DNA of 64,000 nucleotides from Bacteroidota bacterium (lineage in GTDB: Bacteria; Bacteroidota; Ignavibacteria; Kryptoniales; JAKASW01): the NCBI GenBank assembly GCA_021789975.1, contig JAJYIT010000015.1, positions 31,367-95,366 on the forward strand, given 5' to 3'. The notes below the pieces were generated by a model, which saw nothing but the letters and a program-made list of their open reading frames with translations, searched no databases and had not been told where the DNA came from. Each line of letters opens with the position of its first letter. Positions within the stretch are counted from its first letter, which is position 1. This document shows, piece by piece, positions 51,916-61,732 of the stretch. Made by a program: the position numbers and the translations under genes.

Positions 51916-53544
51916 CTATTTCACTTCCCATTTGATAAACGGTTGTTTCACGTCTACCATCGCATTAACTATAAGCTCGACCAGCCCGCCGTAGATTATT
52001 CCACATTTTTCGAAAGCCTTGTAGTAATTGAATCCATCTCTAAACGTACCCTTGCAGTTGGAACATGGTGCACATACATATTTCTTGGTCGAAGGCTCAA
52101 TATTATCCCTAAAAGCATCCAGCACCTGCTTGAACTTCATCCTGAACGAAATCGCGTTACGCCAATCCGGGAAGTTTTTTCCCTGGAAGATCGCGAAACC
52201 GCTCCCTCCGCCACAACAAAAGTTCCTGACCCCATGCGGCTGCATCTCTACAAAATGTGGGCAGAGCTTGCGCAAGATCCTTCTCTGCGGCTCAACAATT
52301 CCCATTGACCTGACTATATTGCACGGATCGTGCAGTGTCACGGGGAAATCGTTTTTCCCCGGATCGAACTTTATCCTCCCGCTGAAAACTATTTGCTCGA
52401 GGAGGGAGAAGGCGCTTTCTCTGGGAATGATATTATCATCGACCAGCAACCGGTCAGCAATCGGCATAAGTGACTTGTGCGCGTGTCCGCATTCGCCCAG
52501 AACCAATTTCTTGACACCCAGATCTTTTGCAACCTTGATATGCTCGAGCGCAACTCTCGCATATTGCACGTCGTCATAAAAGAGTCCATAGTTTACGGAG
52601 TCATAGCCTCCTAATTCCGAAGACAAAGTCCAGTTCAGTCCGGCCTTCTCGAAAATTATGGCAAACGCCATCACGTTTTCGGGCCACGACAAATACTCTC
52701 CGAAATTATGGAGAAGCAGAATGTCTGCGCCCTTTTTGTCAATCGGCATCTTGATATCGATCCCGTAAAGGTCCTTCATATCTTCCTGTATAAACTCGAC
52801 TATGTCAAGCATTGCAGTCGGATTTGTGCCCGTGGACGAGCCTGTCTTTAGCTGTTTCATGCTCCCTGAGGTATGAAGCTCTTCAGGTGCAAGGCCCAAC
52901 TCCTCGCTAAACAGTACCCTGATCTCGCGGGTGATGAGTGCATTGTCAACGCCAATCGGACATGCTTGCGCACATCGCCGACAAAGTGTGCATCTGTACG
53001 CAAGTTCGCCAAGCCGGGCTATTGTTTCCCAGTTCAAATCAAAATCCGAACCCGACAACACGTGGAAGAATTTCCCTCCTGGCTTAAGGTATCGGTTAAT
53101 TATCCTCCTGAGGATCTCTCCCCTGAAGATCGGCCTATAAATTTCCTTTCTGCCGCTGCTGATATAGATGGGACATTGCTCGGCGCAAGTCTGGCACTTG
53201 AGGCAATTCTCCATGGAAAGGAGCAGAGGCTGTAGAAAAGTCCAGTTGTTCTCCTTGGTGAACAGCTTCCCGAGTCCCGATAGGAAGCGCGCAACCCGCT
53301 CTTCTTTTTCCTGTTCCGTACCGGGCTTGATCATCCCGATAGCCGACAGACCGTCGAGCGAACACTCCAATCTCTCTTTCTGATCAGCTGTCAATTCTCT
53401 AATCGGTTGATCGACCCAATCTTCATACGGGTGAGGTAGTTTGAGATAGTCATCGGGAGACATCACGGCAGGCGGCATATCAACTTCGACGAACTCCCTG
53501 ATGGAATTGGCGGGCGACACTGGAGAGACTCTTCTGGTTTTCAT
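51916..53544 (-). CDS. CCG-domain Fe-S protein, HmcF/DsrK-like (second pair)
   Basis: Cytoplasmic HdrD-like electron-transfer protein, 542 residues. Two [4Fe-4S] sets are CLKCQTCAEQCPIY (about 114-127) and CTLCRRCAQACPIG (about 185-198). CCG regions are LHDPCNIVRSMG, NFCCGGGSGFAIF and CAPCSNCKGTF. An N-terminal extension of about 100 residues is rich in Pro and charged residues. It overlaps the cytochrome b gene by 4 bases and would take or give electrons through it. Its disulfide or thiol partner is unknown. Confidence 0.88.
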   Translation of the reverse strand: MKTRRVSPVSPANSIREFVEVDMPPAVMSPDDYLKLPHPYEDWVDQPIRELTADQKERLECSLDGLSAIGMIKPGTEQEKEERVARFLSGLGKLFTKENNWTFLQPLLLSMENCLKCQTCAEQCPIYISSGRKEIYRPIFRGEILRRIINRYLKPGGKFFHVLSGSDFDLNWETIARLGELAYRCTLCRRCAQACPIGVDNALITREIRVLFSEELGLAPEELHTSGSMKQLKTGSSTGTNPTAMLDIVEFIQEDMKDLYGIDIKMPIDKKGADILLLHNFGEYLSWPENVMAFAIIFEKAGLNWTLSSELGGYDSVNYGLFYDDVQYARVALEHIKVAKDLGVKKLVLGECGHAHKSLMPIADRLLVDDNIIPRESAFSLLEQIVFSGRIKFDPGKNDFPVTLHDPCNIVRSMGIVEPQRRILRKLCPHFVEMQPHGVRNFCCGGGSGFAIFQGKNFPDWRNAISFRMKFKQVLDAFRDNIEPSTKKYVCAPCSNCKGTFRDGFNYYKAFEKCGIIYGGLVELIVNAMVDVKQPFIKWEVK

Positions 53545-54470
53545 CTCTTAACCTCCGACGGCAGTTTAGTGGCGACCTCTCCCCAAGATTTCCCGCTTTC
53601 TATGTGTGGAGCGGACCAACCAACGCCGAAATTAAGCGCCTCTTTGATCCTTCTCTCCAGATTGGTCCCGCCCAAATTCGGCTCGTCTTCCCACCTGACT
53701 TTGTGATATGTGAAGTACTTCGCAAAGAGATGCGTCATCCTTGTAAGGGGGAAATATATGAGGAACAATGAAATGAGTATAATGTGAACTGCAAAGAACG
53801 GCTCGCGGATGGGCGTGAAGTTGAAAGTCACCAGATTCCTGATGAATTCCTTGCTTAAGACGAAGGACCCGTTGGAGAGAATCAGAGTGAGAAAAATGCT
53901 CAAGTCAAGCACCATGATGAAAGCCAGGTTGATGAAATCAACCGGCGCATTGTACTGTCTGTATTTGCTGTCCGTCGATCTCATTACGACCAACCCAGAA
54001 CAGCCTATGAATGTCAGCAAAATGCCGGCAAAGCCAGCCACATCAGTGAAGTAGAATAACGCGGCATCAAGCGTTCTATGAGGATCGACGAAGCTGACAA
54101 CCGAGCAGACATTCAGAACCGCCGCGGAAAGCATTAAGAAAGCCGTAGCAATAATCAGATATAACCCGAGATGGAATGGGTAGGAGAAATACCACAATTT
54201 CCGGTTATTCGTGTAAACGCCTTTCAGCAGAAATATTTCCTCAAGCATGACCAAAAGCTCAGCAAGATGATCCTTTCTGCTCTCTTTTTCCCACCAATTT
54301 ATCTCCTCGTATCTCGAACCGCCGTATTCGTTTTTATTCGCTTCATGAGCAACCGGATACAACTCCCATCTCAAATGTACCGGCATACTTGAATACTTGA
54401 TCAGTTTTCGTCCGATCAATAAGAGAAAGATCAAAATGGAGAGATATGCGAAGAGGTATAGTAAGGTCAT
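53541..54470 (-). CDS. Cytochrome b membrane subunit, HmcE/DsrM-like (second pair)
   Basis: NarI-like quinone-linked membrane protein, 309 residues, with about six helices. His residues for haem are in YPFHLGLYLIIATAF and FFAVHIILISLFLIYFPLTRMTHLFAKYF. The C-terminal tail (ARRIKEALNFGVGWSAPHIESGKSWG-like) is cytoplasmic. It is co-translated with the CCG protein at 51916-53544. Together they repeat the DsrM-DsrK layout. Confidence 0.88.
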   Translation of the reverse strand: MTLLYLFAYLSILIFLLLIGRKLIKYSSMPVHLRWELYPVAHEANKNEYGGSRYEEINWWEKESRKDHLAELLVMLEEIFLLKGVYTNNRKLWYFSYPFHLGLYLIIATAFLMLSAAVLNVCSVVSFVDPHRTLDAALFYFTDVAGFAGILLTFIGCSGLVVMRSTDSKYRQYNAPVDFINLAFIMVLDLSIFLTLILSNGSFVLSKEFIRNLVTFNFTPIREPFFAVHIILISLFLIYFPLTRMTHLFAKYFTYHKVRWEDEPNLGGTNLERRIKEALNFGVGWSAPHIESGKSWGEVATKLPSEVKR

Positions 54471-54728
54471 CTTCAGTCCTCCGAACTAATTGTAGTTCTG
54501 CCTCTTATGAATTCCTGTCACAACTGACGTTTGGAACGGCAGAGTGCGGGCGTTGAGCGACTTGACACATCAAAAGTATTCAGGGAACTAAGGAGAATCA
54601 AAATGTAATATCAAGAACGTATCCAGGATGTGGAGAAGGATTAGATCCCCGGCAATTGCTTTTTGCCGACCGACGCCGAATGATTGTTGAATATCCGACG
54701 CTCGGGAGCAAACACCCGGTACCACATG

Positions 54729-55247
54729 TTACGTCTTATTCTCCATCAACCTCTTCAATTTCTTAAGTACACCCTTATCTGCTTCGTCTATGGCGTCCTT
54801 CAAAGAATTGCGCAACTTTATCATTTCAGATGCCTCTTTCTCTTCGGTACTTGTATCCATCTTAAGGATGCTCTTGATAGCGGCAACATAGTTTTCCGGC
54901 TTAACGGGTTTCTCCAGGTATATCCCCGGCCCCGACATTGTCAAGTCTTTCAGATCGGATTTCCCGAGATCGTCGCGTGCGTGCCCAGTGACGATGACCA
55001 CCGGGATCTTTGACCACTCTTTGTGCTTCAACAGTTCATGATACAGTTTCGCACCGGATTTATGAGGCATAACCAAATCGAGTGAGATGAGGTCGGGCAA
55101 TTCTTCTGCTATCATCCTAAGAGCAACATCGCCGTCCTGTGCCACAACCACATCAAACCCGGCTTCTATGAGTGCCGCCATTAGGAAAGTACGGACATCC
55201 GCCTCGTCGTCCACGACCATGATCTTCTTTTTGCCGTTGTCAGCCAT
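54729..55247 (-). CDS. Response regulator with helical C-terminal extension
   Basis: A 172-residue receiver. Residues: acidic pocket VVDDEAD, D57 (LISLDLVMPHKSG), Thr in VVIVTGHARDD, Lys in YLEKPVKPENY. After about residue 130 a charged helical stretch (EEKEASEMIKLRNSLKDAIDEADKGVLKKLKRL) follows without a known DNA-binding fold. It lies 136 bases downstream of a histidine kinase and is probably its cognate regulator. Confidence 0.88.
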   Translation of the reverse strand: MADNGKKKIMVVDDEADVRTFLMAALIEAGFDVVVAQDGDVALRMIAEELPDLISLDLVMPHKSGAKLYHELLKHKEWSKIPVVIVTGHARDDLGKSDLKDLTMSGPGIYLEKPVKPENYVAAIKSILKMDTSTEEKEASEMIKLRNSLKDAIDEADKGVLKKLKRLMENKT

Positions 55248-55383
55248 AATTCCTCCTACGTTGCAGAATCCTATTTAGTAGAGTATCCAAACATGTAGCG
55301 CAAATCCCGACCAAGCTCCAGCAACCGAGGACTAGATACGAAATAGCATCGCGTTAATTGCTTTGTCTCTGTCAGTTTGTTTA

Positions 55384-56523
55384 TCATTTAGAATTTGCAG
55401 GTTGCCCCTTGGAATTTCTCGTGGACTGCCTATACAGTTCCAACAGCCTCTTCCTGGGAAAATGCATCTCGAACCTGGCACCTTTTCCACTTTGGGAAAC
55501 GACAGATATTGTTCCGCCGTGCTCTTCGATTATTTTCCGCGTGGTCAGCAAGCCAAGACCCGTGCCTCCGCCGCCTTTTGTCGTGAAGAATGTAGTGAAG
55601 ATCTTCTTCTTAATTTCATAGTCGATGCCGCTGCCGTTGTCTTCGACCTGGAATATGAGAACGCCTTTTTTCTCCTTTACTCTGATCGTAACCTTCGTTC
55701 CCTTCTTATCCGATGCAAGACAGGCATCCAATGCATTTGAAACCAAATTTGTCAAGCAAGTATGAATCCCCGAGGGATCAAGCGGTGCAGATCGGACTCC
55801 GTCGTCAATTTCCGGAGCCAACTCAATGGACGATCTGGAAGCTACCTCTTTATAAAGATCGACAATCTCCATCACAAGTTTCCCGGGATCCACAATCTCA
55901 AGCCTCGGCAGCCTCCCCTTTGAAAAGCTGAGAAAATCTTTTACCAGCGACGTCGTCTTGTCAAAATTCCTTTCCAGCATTTCCCAACCTTGATTGATCA
56001 TTTCTTTGTTGTTTTTCTCCAGGCCGAGGCTGACTATGTACTTACCCCCTTCCAATCCCATGAGGATATTCTTTATGCTGTGCGCGAGACCTGCTACGGT
56101 TTGCCCGACCGCGCCGAGCCGCTCCGCTTGTCTCACCCGTTCCTCCAGTTTTCTCAGCGGAGTCACATCATTGGAGATCTCAATCACATGCGTGAGGTTC
56201 CTCCGGACGTCCTTGAGGGCTGAAGTGCGGACTGTGTAGTAGATCTTCTGGCCCTTCTTACCTACTCCGACCTGGTTTGACCGGTGAATTTTGCTATCCC
56301 CAAAAGTTTTTTCAGCGGGACATCCCCTGCACTTCGTGTCTCTATGCTTGTACACTTCGTAACAATGAATGTTCGGTGCATAACCAAAGCTGTCATGAAA
56401 GGCATCATTGGCTCTCACAATTCGAAAGTCCCTGTCTATGACGGTAACATAGCATGGTACGCTATTGAACAGGATCTCATACCCGTCATCCCATTGTTCC
56501 GGATTGGTACTGGATTCGCTCAT
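55384..56523 (-). CDS. PAS-domain histidine kinase of the Hmc-like cluster
   Basis: Soluble kinase, 379 residues, with no membrane helix. An N-terminal PAS domain carries a Cys motif in HCYEVYKHRDTKCRGCPAE (about 53-70) that could bind a redox cofactor. The phosphoacceptor is H148 (TVAGLAHSIKNILMGLEGG). The ATPase has N-box LTNLVSNALDAC, G-box VEDNGSGID and GGGGTGLGLLTTRKII. In contrast to the kinase at 14538-16094 it looks fully active. It follows the NrfD-cytochrome fusion by 10 bases, so it likely senses the state of that complex. Confidence 0.9.
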   Translation of the reverse strand: MSESSTNPEQWDDGYEILFNSVPCYVTVIDRDFRIVRANDAFHDSFGYAPNIHCYEVYKHRDTKCRGCPAEKTFGDSKIHRSNQVGVGKKGQKIYYTVRTSALKDVRRNLTHVIEISNDVTPLRKLEERVRQAERLGAVGQTVAGLAHSIKNILMGLEGGKYIVSLGLEKNNKEMINQGWEMLERNFDKTTSLVKDFLSFSKGRLPRLEIVDPGKLVMEIVDLYKEVASRSSIELAPEIDDGVRSAPLDPSGIHTCLTNLVSNALDACLASDKKGTKVTIRVKEKKGVLIFQVEDNGSGIDYEIKKKIFTTFFTTKGGGGTGLGLLTTRKIIEEHGGTISVVSQSGKGARFEMHFPRKRLLELYRQSTRNSKGQPANSK

Positions 56524-56533
56524 ATATCAACAC

Positions 56534-58489
56534 TCATTTGACGGTAACCCCTACGTTCGGGAGCACAACGTTGTCATAATGCGGCAGCTTCACCTGCCAT
56601 TTCATATCTGCACGCAGTTCCGGAGGCACACCTGTTCTGTGACAACTCGCGCATTGTGCCAGGTTCGACTTGTCTTTTCCCGAAAGAATCCCACCGTTTG
56701 TTTGGCTCAGCGATGACACCTCTCGCAGGTCGGCGATGTGACACGACACGCACAGTTTGTGCATAGCATCGACGTATGATGGGATATAAAGCTCCGGACC
56801 GGCAGCGCCTTTGCCAGGCGCAAAGTCGTACCCTCGGTGACAAGCCGTGCATTTCTTTGCAGATGCGGCATTGCGCGTCACCCCGGTAGCGTGGCAATCG
56901 TCGCATTTCAGATTGGCCCCCACCGCAGAAGCATGCCAACCATGCCTGAAAAAGTCCACTTCTGAATACATACTCGTGTGACACTCCGCGCAATTGCTAA
57001 CTTTCTCGCCCGGCAAATTCAAATGATGACAGAATGTGCAACTGTCACCTCCGGATGGAGAAGCAGTGTGAACAACGCCATCGATGGTCAAGGAGATTGC
57101 GTGCGTCCTGAGCCATGCGATATGCCCCTCGTGCGAGAATTCAACATACTGATCATCCCTGTTTCCGTTAATGCAAAGAGTATCTATTCCGGTTGCCGGG
57201 CTTACCCTTATCGAATCGACCCCTTCGGCGTGGAGCCTTTTTCCCGACATCATCCCCATCCCAAGCGCAAAACTCAAAACAAAAGCGAGCGAATGTCTGG
57301 CCAGTGAAGCAGCATCCGGAGTTCCTAACCACGATCTGGAAGAATAATCAAATGAGGGAGCAGTTTGCGGCATTGACTCCGGGTCGGCCGGTTTTATTTC
57401 CCAAATATTAAATCGCTCCAGAACGAACAGGAAAACCAGACAAGCAGCGGAAACGACGCCTAGACTTATTGCAATCTCCATCCAGGATGGTGTATATGAT
57501 GCAGTAGAATCATACATTGCCAATCCACCGACATCAATCCTGTTCAGCACCATGCCGGCGACAACCATAAACGACCCCGTCCATTGCACAACCGGTTTGC
57601 GCGTAAGCCTCGGCACCGCAAACATCACAGCAGGTATTATCGTCGATACCGCAATTTCCACAATGAACAAATCGCTCTGCCATTTTCCATTGAATACCAA
57701 CCCGAGTTTTCCAGTAATGCCGAGATCGAAAGACTTCACGACAAAGTACAGGGCTAGCACCCACGCTGCTACCCGGCAAAGCTTCCCGACAAGCACGGTT
57801 TCTGGATCACGCCGGTAAAGCCAATGCGATACCAGGGTTTCAAATGCAACCATCATGAGGCCGAGGGCGACAGCAGAGATGAAGAACTCAATAGGCAGTA
57901 TGTGCGTGTACCAAAGGGGATAAAGTCTCTCCGGCATTATCAGGAATAGAGAACCGAGCGACGATTGATGAAGGGTCGAGAGCATTATGCCCAACAAAAC
58001 CAGAACGAACCGATATTTCATTAGGAAATTCCTGATCTTCGCATATCTGCTGTATTCTTCAAGCGGTACCGGGCTGAACTCAAGCAGCAAGACAGAGGTG
58101 TAGAGCATTACACACCAGCCGACCTCAAAGAGCGGTGAATGAGGGTTCCAGTAGATTATCATGTGCCAGATATTCCACGGCAATCCAAGATCGAAAAGGA
58201 GCCCGACCACGACGGCAACGTAGCCGAGGAATGCTGTCAGCACTGCCGGCTTAACCAGCGGGTGAAATTCCTCTCTCTTCATGATGTAGAAAACAGCCGT
58301 CGTAACGAAGCCGCCGGCGGCCAAAGCGACTCCAGCCATCACGTCGAAGCCGATCCAGAATCCCCAGGGTGTCCTGTCGTTCAGGTTGGTCGTGACACCC
58401 AGTCCGAATAAGTACCTGTTAAGTGCAACAGCAGCAGCGAATCCTGCAAGTATCCACAATACCAGCTTCGCGTTCTTCGCTCTATTCAT
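56534..58489 (-). CDS. NrfD-type membrane protein fused to a hexahaem cytochrome c (HmcC-HmcA-like)
   Basis: A 651-residue fusion from ATG 58489, which overlaps the ferredoxin gene by 8 bases. Residues 1-380 form an NrfD/HmcC/HybB-type protein with about ten helices (DRTPWGFWIGFDVMAGVALAAGG, LSTLHQSSLGSLFLIMPERLYPLWYTHILP). A further helix near 415-432 leads to a periplasmic domain with six CXXCH sites: 484-488, 500-504, 529-533, 547-551, 580-584 and 613-617. In Hmc these are separate proteins. It would link quinone chemistry directly with periplasmic haems. Confidence 0.9.
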   Translation of the reverse strand: MNRAKNAKLVLWILAGFAAAVALNRYLFGLGVTTNLNDRTPWGFWIGFDVMAGVALAAGGFVTTAVFYIMKREEFHPLVKPAVLTAFLGYVAVVVGLLFDLGLPWNIWHMIIYWNPHSPLFEVGWCVMLYTSVLLLEFSPVPLEEYSRYAKIRNFLMKYRFVLVLLGIMLSTLHQSSLGSLFLIMPERLYPLWYTHILPIEFFISAVALGLMMVAFETLVSHWLYRRDPETVLVGKLCRVAAWVLALYFVVKSFDLGITGKLGLVFNGKWQSDLFIVEIAVSTIIPAVMFAVPRLTRKPVVQWTGSFMVVAGMVLNRIDVGGLAMYDSTASYTPSWMEIAISLGVVSAACLVFLFVLERFNIWEIKPADPESMPQTAPSFDYSSRSWLGTPDAASLARHSLAFVLSFALGMGMMSGKRLHAEGVDSIRVSPATGIDTLCINGNRDDQYVEFSHEGHIAWLRTHAISLTIDGVVHTASPSGGDSCTFCHHLNLPGEKVSNCAECHTSMYSEVDFFRHGWHASAVGANLKCDDCHATGVTRNAASAKKCTACHRGYDFAPGKGAAGPELYIPSYVDAMHKLCVSCHIADLREVSSLSQTNGGILSGKDKSNLAQCASCHRTGVPPELRADMKWQVKLPHYDNVVLPNVGVTVK

Positions 58490-59252
58490 GGGCCGGATCC
58501 TTTTTCTTTGCCTTCTCTTCACCCAACTTCATTCTCCGACGTATGATCCAGTTCAGCCCAAGCATTGCGCCGCCCATCCCAACGAATGCGAAAGGCACTG
58601 ACTCCATCGCCGTCACCGTCTCTTGCGGCAGCGGCTTATCTCCTTTAACAGTCGGGTAAGTGAGAAAACCGAGATCGATGTCCGACAGATAAAGCACCGA
58701 CGTCCCCCCGACTTCATGCTCTCCCCAGACTTTGTCAATGTACTTCCCGGGATTGGCTTCAATCCGGGCGTGAACCAGCGGGAGGAGTTCCTTCCTCTCT
58801 CCAAAAATCGTCGCACCTGTCGGGCACGCTTCGGTACAGGCAGGCTGTTTGCCTTCTTCAATTCGATCATAACACAAAATACATTTCTCCACGTGCGGAA
58901 CGGCTTTGTCCCATTCGTAACGCGGAATGCCGAACGGACATGCCATCATGCAGTATCGACAACCAAGACATTTGCTGCTGTCATACACCACCGCACCGAT
59001 GCTAGTTTTGTGGAGTGCCCCCACAGGACAGACCGATGCACACGCCGGCTCCAGACAGTGCCTGCATTGCTTTCTCACGTATCGACCATCTTTGAAAACT
59101 ATCGCGGTCCAGTTTTCTGCAGACAGACCGTCGTTCTTATCCCACACTCTCGGCACATCCGCATCGAGATGGTGCACCTCCTTACACGCTGAAACACATT
59201 TCAAGCAGCCGATACACTTAGTGACATCTGTTAAGATTGCTTTGCTCAACAC
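58482..59252 (-). CDS. Four-cluster ferredoxin subunit with C-terminal helix (HmcB/HybA-like)
   Basis: A 256-residue Fe-S protein. Cluster motifs are CIGCLKCVSACKEVHH, CRHCLEPACASVCP, CLGCRYCMMACPFG and CILCYDRIEEGKQPACTEACP. A single helix near 216-233 (VPFAFVGMGGAMLGLNWII) anchors it. No Tat or Sec signal is visible, so its side of the membrane is uncertain; Hmc-type models place it with the NrfD subunit. It overlaps the fusion gene that follows. Confidence 0.88.
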   Translation of the reverse strand: MLSKAILTDVTKCIGCLKCVSACKEVHHLDADVPRVWDKNDGLSAENWTAIVFKDGRYVRKQCRHCLEPACASVCPVGALHKTSIGAVVYDSSKCLGCRYCMMACPFGIPRYEWDKAVPHVEKCILCYDRIEEGKQPACTEACPTGATIFGERKELLPLVHARIEANPGKYIDKVWGEHEVGGTSVLYLSDIDLGFLTYPTVKGDKPLPQETVTAMESVPFAFVGMGGAMLGLNWIIRRRMKLGEEKAKKKDPAHE

Positions 59253-59317
59253 GGTCTCCTGTGGATATATTGGTCATCAATAATCATTTATCTTCTTCGA
59301 AGTAGTCTACAAATATT

Positions 59318-60022
59318 TCATCCTTTTGGGGAATCAAGGGTGCGGGTGATTGCTTCGTCCGCTCCAGATGGAAACTTCCACCCGATCGCACCGACTACCT
59401 GAGAGAATGGAGCGAGGACACAGTGTGCTATCTTCGAGAAGGGTATGAGTATGAATATCAGATCACCTGCTAATACGTGTACCACCATAATGAACTGGTA
59501 AAAGGCTGCATTTATGCTGAGGTTCGCACAGATAAAACCTGTAACGAACGGTGTCAGAAGTAAGATCAGCCAGAAGTAATCCTGCGGCTTGCTCAGAAAA
59601 CGCATTTGCTTGACCGCCATGCGTCCGATTAGCATTGTCGCTCCGAACACGATGGTGCTCAGCGCAAGCCAGAATGCCCAGAGATATGGAAGGGCAGGCC
59701 ATGTTATCCCGACGGATTGCTGCCACAGGTTGATATGAGCGAAGAGAAAAATCGGGACGATTAACAGTCCGAAATGAAAGAGAAACGAGACTACCGAATA
59801 GACATCCCGATTTCGCATCATCCTTTTCACGGGCAGGATCCACTCCAAACTTCGACTACGAATCAGCTGCCAGGGCATTTTCATGTCGCAGGTATTTCCA
59901 TATGCCTTTATGATTCCCCATATTTCCAGGAATATGATTCTGCCCAGACCCAGGATGAGGATTGCGAATGAAAGTCGAAACAACGGTCCACGCGCAAACT
60001 CCAACAGTGAGCTTGTGGTCAT
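59318..60022 (-). CDS. Cytochrome b membrane subunit, HmcE/TmcC-like (first pair)
   Basis: A 234-residue membrane protein with about five helices and NarI-type His positions (SFLFHFGLLIVPIFLFAHINLW, FIMVVHVLAGDLIFILIPFSKIAHCVLAPFSQ). It overlaps the upstream CCG gene by 4 bases. With that gene it resembles TmcC-TmcB or HmcE-HmcF of sulfate reducers and would connect the quinone pool to a cytoplasmic thiol/disulfide site. Confidence 0.86.
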   Translation of the reverse strand: MTTSSLLEFARGPLFRLSFAILILGLGRIIFLEIWGIIKAYGNTCDMKMPWQLIRSRSLEWILPVKRMMRNRDVYSVVSFLFHFGLLIVPIFLFAHINLWQQSVGITWPALPYLWAFWLALSTIVFGATMLIGRMAVKQMRFLSKPQDYFWLILLLTPFVTGFICANLSINAAFYQFIMVVHVLAGDLIFILIPFSKIAHCVLAPFSQVVGAIGWKFPSGADEAITRTLDSPKG

Positions 60023-61479
60023 TTCGCCTCCTTGCCGGCTTCGTCCCTGGCGACCTTTAGCGAGTCGTCAAATTCGATGGCATTATAAATGAGGTCATGG
60101 AAACCCACGACTTTGCAGTCGATGCCTTGATCCTCTACCAATTCCCTCAGCTGCTTCTTACAGTTGGCGCAAGGCGCAACGAGCACTTCACACCCGGACC
60201 TCCGTATTTGCTCTGCTTTCATTCTTCCACCGACCGTCGTTCTGTAAGGGCGTATTTCGTCGATTGACACGGTTCCGCCTCCGCCGCCGCAACAAATATT
60301 GTTTTCACCTGACGGAGCCATCTCGAAATAGTTCTTGCAGAAGGATTTCAATACTTCCCGGGGTTGATTTACTATCCACCTGTTCCTGGCGTAATTGCAG
60401 GGATCATGGTACGAAACTCTTTCCGTCACGACACCGGGGTTAAGCTTGAGCCTGCCTTCTTTCCAGACTCTATGAGTGTACTCAATTATGTTTACTACCG
60501 GTAAGGCTTGCGTACCTCCGCAATATGCCGGGACAAATTGCCTTGCAGTGCGCGACGCATGACCACACTCTCCGATCAGGATTTTTTTGCCGTGAAGTCT
60601 TTTGGTCTCGTCATCCACCTTCTTAACGACTCTTTCCAACACCCTGTCGCTGTAGAACAGTCCGTAATTGATGCCGTCAAAGTAATCGGTGCCGATCGTC
60701 CATTTGTCACCGGTTGCGGTGAATACGGCGGCGATTCCCATCAACGATTCGGCTTCCGTCAGATAGTCGCTCACCGCTGCGAAGAAGACGTAATCACTCC
60801 CATCGACATCGAGCGGGAATTTTATCTTTACGAATTTTTCTTCGAACATATCGTCTTCCAGAAACTCAAGTGTGTCCTTCAAAGCGGGTACAGGAATAGC
60901 CGATGTGTTTTTGAAAGGCCCCTCCAGCTGAGCGCGTGTACTGACGACGAGGGCCCGCGGCGCTATTCCGATTTCGCTCAGGATGTATCGACCGAGATGC
61001 GTGATCAACCCGTGGTCAAGCCCCAGCGGACATTCGAGGACACACCTGCGACAGGCGGTGCAATTCCAAAATGAATCTGCCATCTCCTGAATCTTCTCGT
61101 CGGTCAGATAACCGCCGCCGGTCACTCTTCCTTTTAGCATTCCTCCGAGCGTGAAATGCCTTCGATACACATCAAGCAGGAGTCCCGAACGATAGCACGG
61201 GATATCTCTTGGGTCTCCTGTTGCCTGGTACACTTGACAGGCTACCGAACACCTGGAGCAGCGGGCAGTCATCCTGATGAAATGATCAAGCACCATCTTA
61301 TAGTTTGAGTGCTTCAGAATTATTGCAAACGCTTCGAGAAATTTTCGGGGACGATCGCTGACGTCCAAATCCTCTACATGATATCGTACATTCAGCTTCT
61401 GCTTCTGGATGACTTCCGGTTTCTTGACTGACCTAAATGCCTTCTTGTGCTCTTCCTGGGTGATCGTGGTAATCTTCAT
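60019..61479 (-). CDS. CCG-domain Fe-S protein, TmcB/HmcF-like (first pair)
   Basis: A 486-residue HdrD-like protein. ATG 61479 follows AGGGAACCAG; an upstream in-frame start at 61530 adds 17 unlikely residues. Cluster sets are CSRCSVACQVYQATG (about 73-87) and CTACRRCVLECPLG (about 140-153). CCG regions are YHDPCNYARNRW, NICCGGGGGTVS and VAPCANCKKQLRE. It is first in the Hmc/Tmc-like run, about 250 bases after the tricorn fragment. Partner thiol unknown; DsrC or a related protein is possible. Confidence 0.88.
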   Translation of the reverse strand: MKITTITQEEHKKAFRSVKKPEVIQKQKLNVRYHVEDLDVSDRPRKFLEAFAIILKHSNYKMVLDHFIRMTARCSRCSVACQVYQATGDPRDIPCYRSGLLLDVYRRHFTLGGMLKGRVTGGGYLTDEKIQEMADSFWNCTACRRCVLECPLGLDHGLITHLGRYILSEIGIAPRALVVSTRAQLEGPFKNTSAIPVPALKDTLEFLEDDMFEEKFVKIKFPLDVDGSDYVFFAAVSDYLTEAESLMGIAAVFTATGDKWTIGTDYFDGINYGLFYSDRVLERVVKKVDDETKRLHGKKILIGECGHASRTARQFVPAYCGGTQALPVVNIIEYTHRVWKEGRLKLNPGVVTERVSYHDPCNYARNRWIVNQPREVLKSFCKNYFEMAPSGENNICCGGGGGTVSIDEIRPYRTTVGGRMKAEQIRRSGCEVLVAPCANCKKQLRELVEDQGIDCKVVGFHDLIYNAIEFDDSLKVARDEAGKEAK

Positions 61480-61732
61480 CTGGTTCCCTTTCGCTACGCA
61501 GAAAGTAGAATCCGATGCGAATAGAAACAAAGAATGAGAGGATAAATGTATCCGAAATGTGGCTCAAGCCAGCCAAATCGCGACTATGGTGTGCACCGGC
61601 AGTCGACAACTGCCAGCATTTTACGTCGCGGAACCAGGAGAGCGCTGAATCGCCGACTTCGATGGAATCCGAAGGCACGATCCAGCGTCTCTACTCTTTT
61701 CTACCCGGTATAACTTACAGTCCGCGCTCCAG

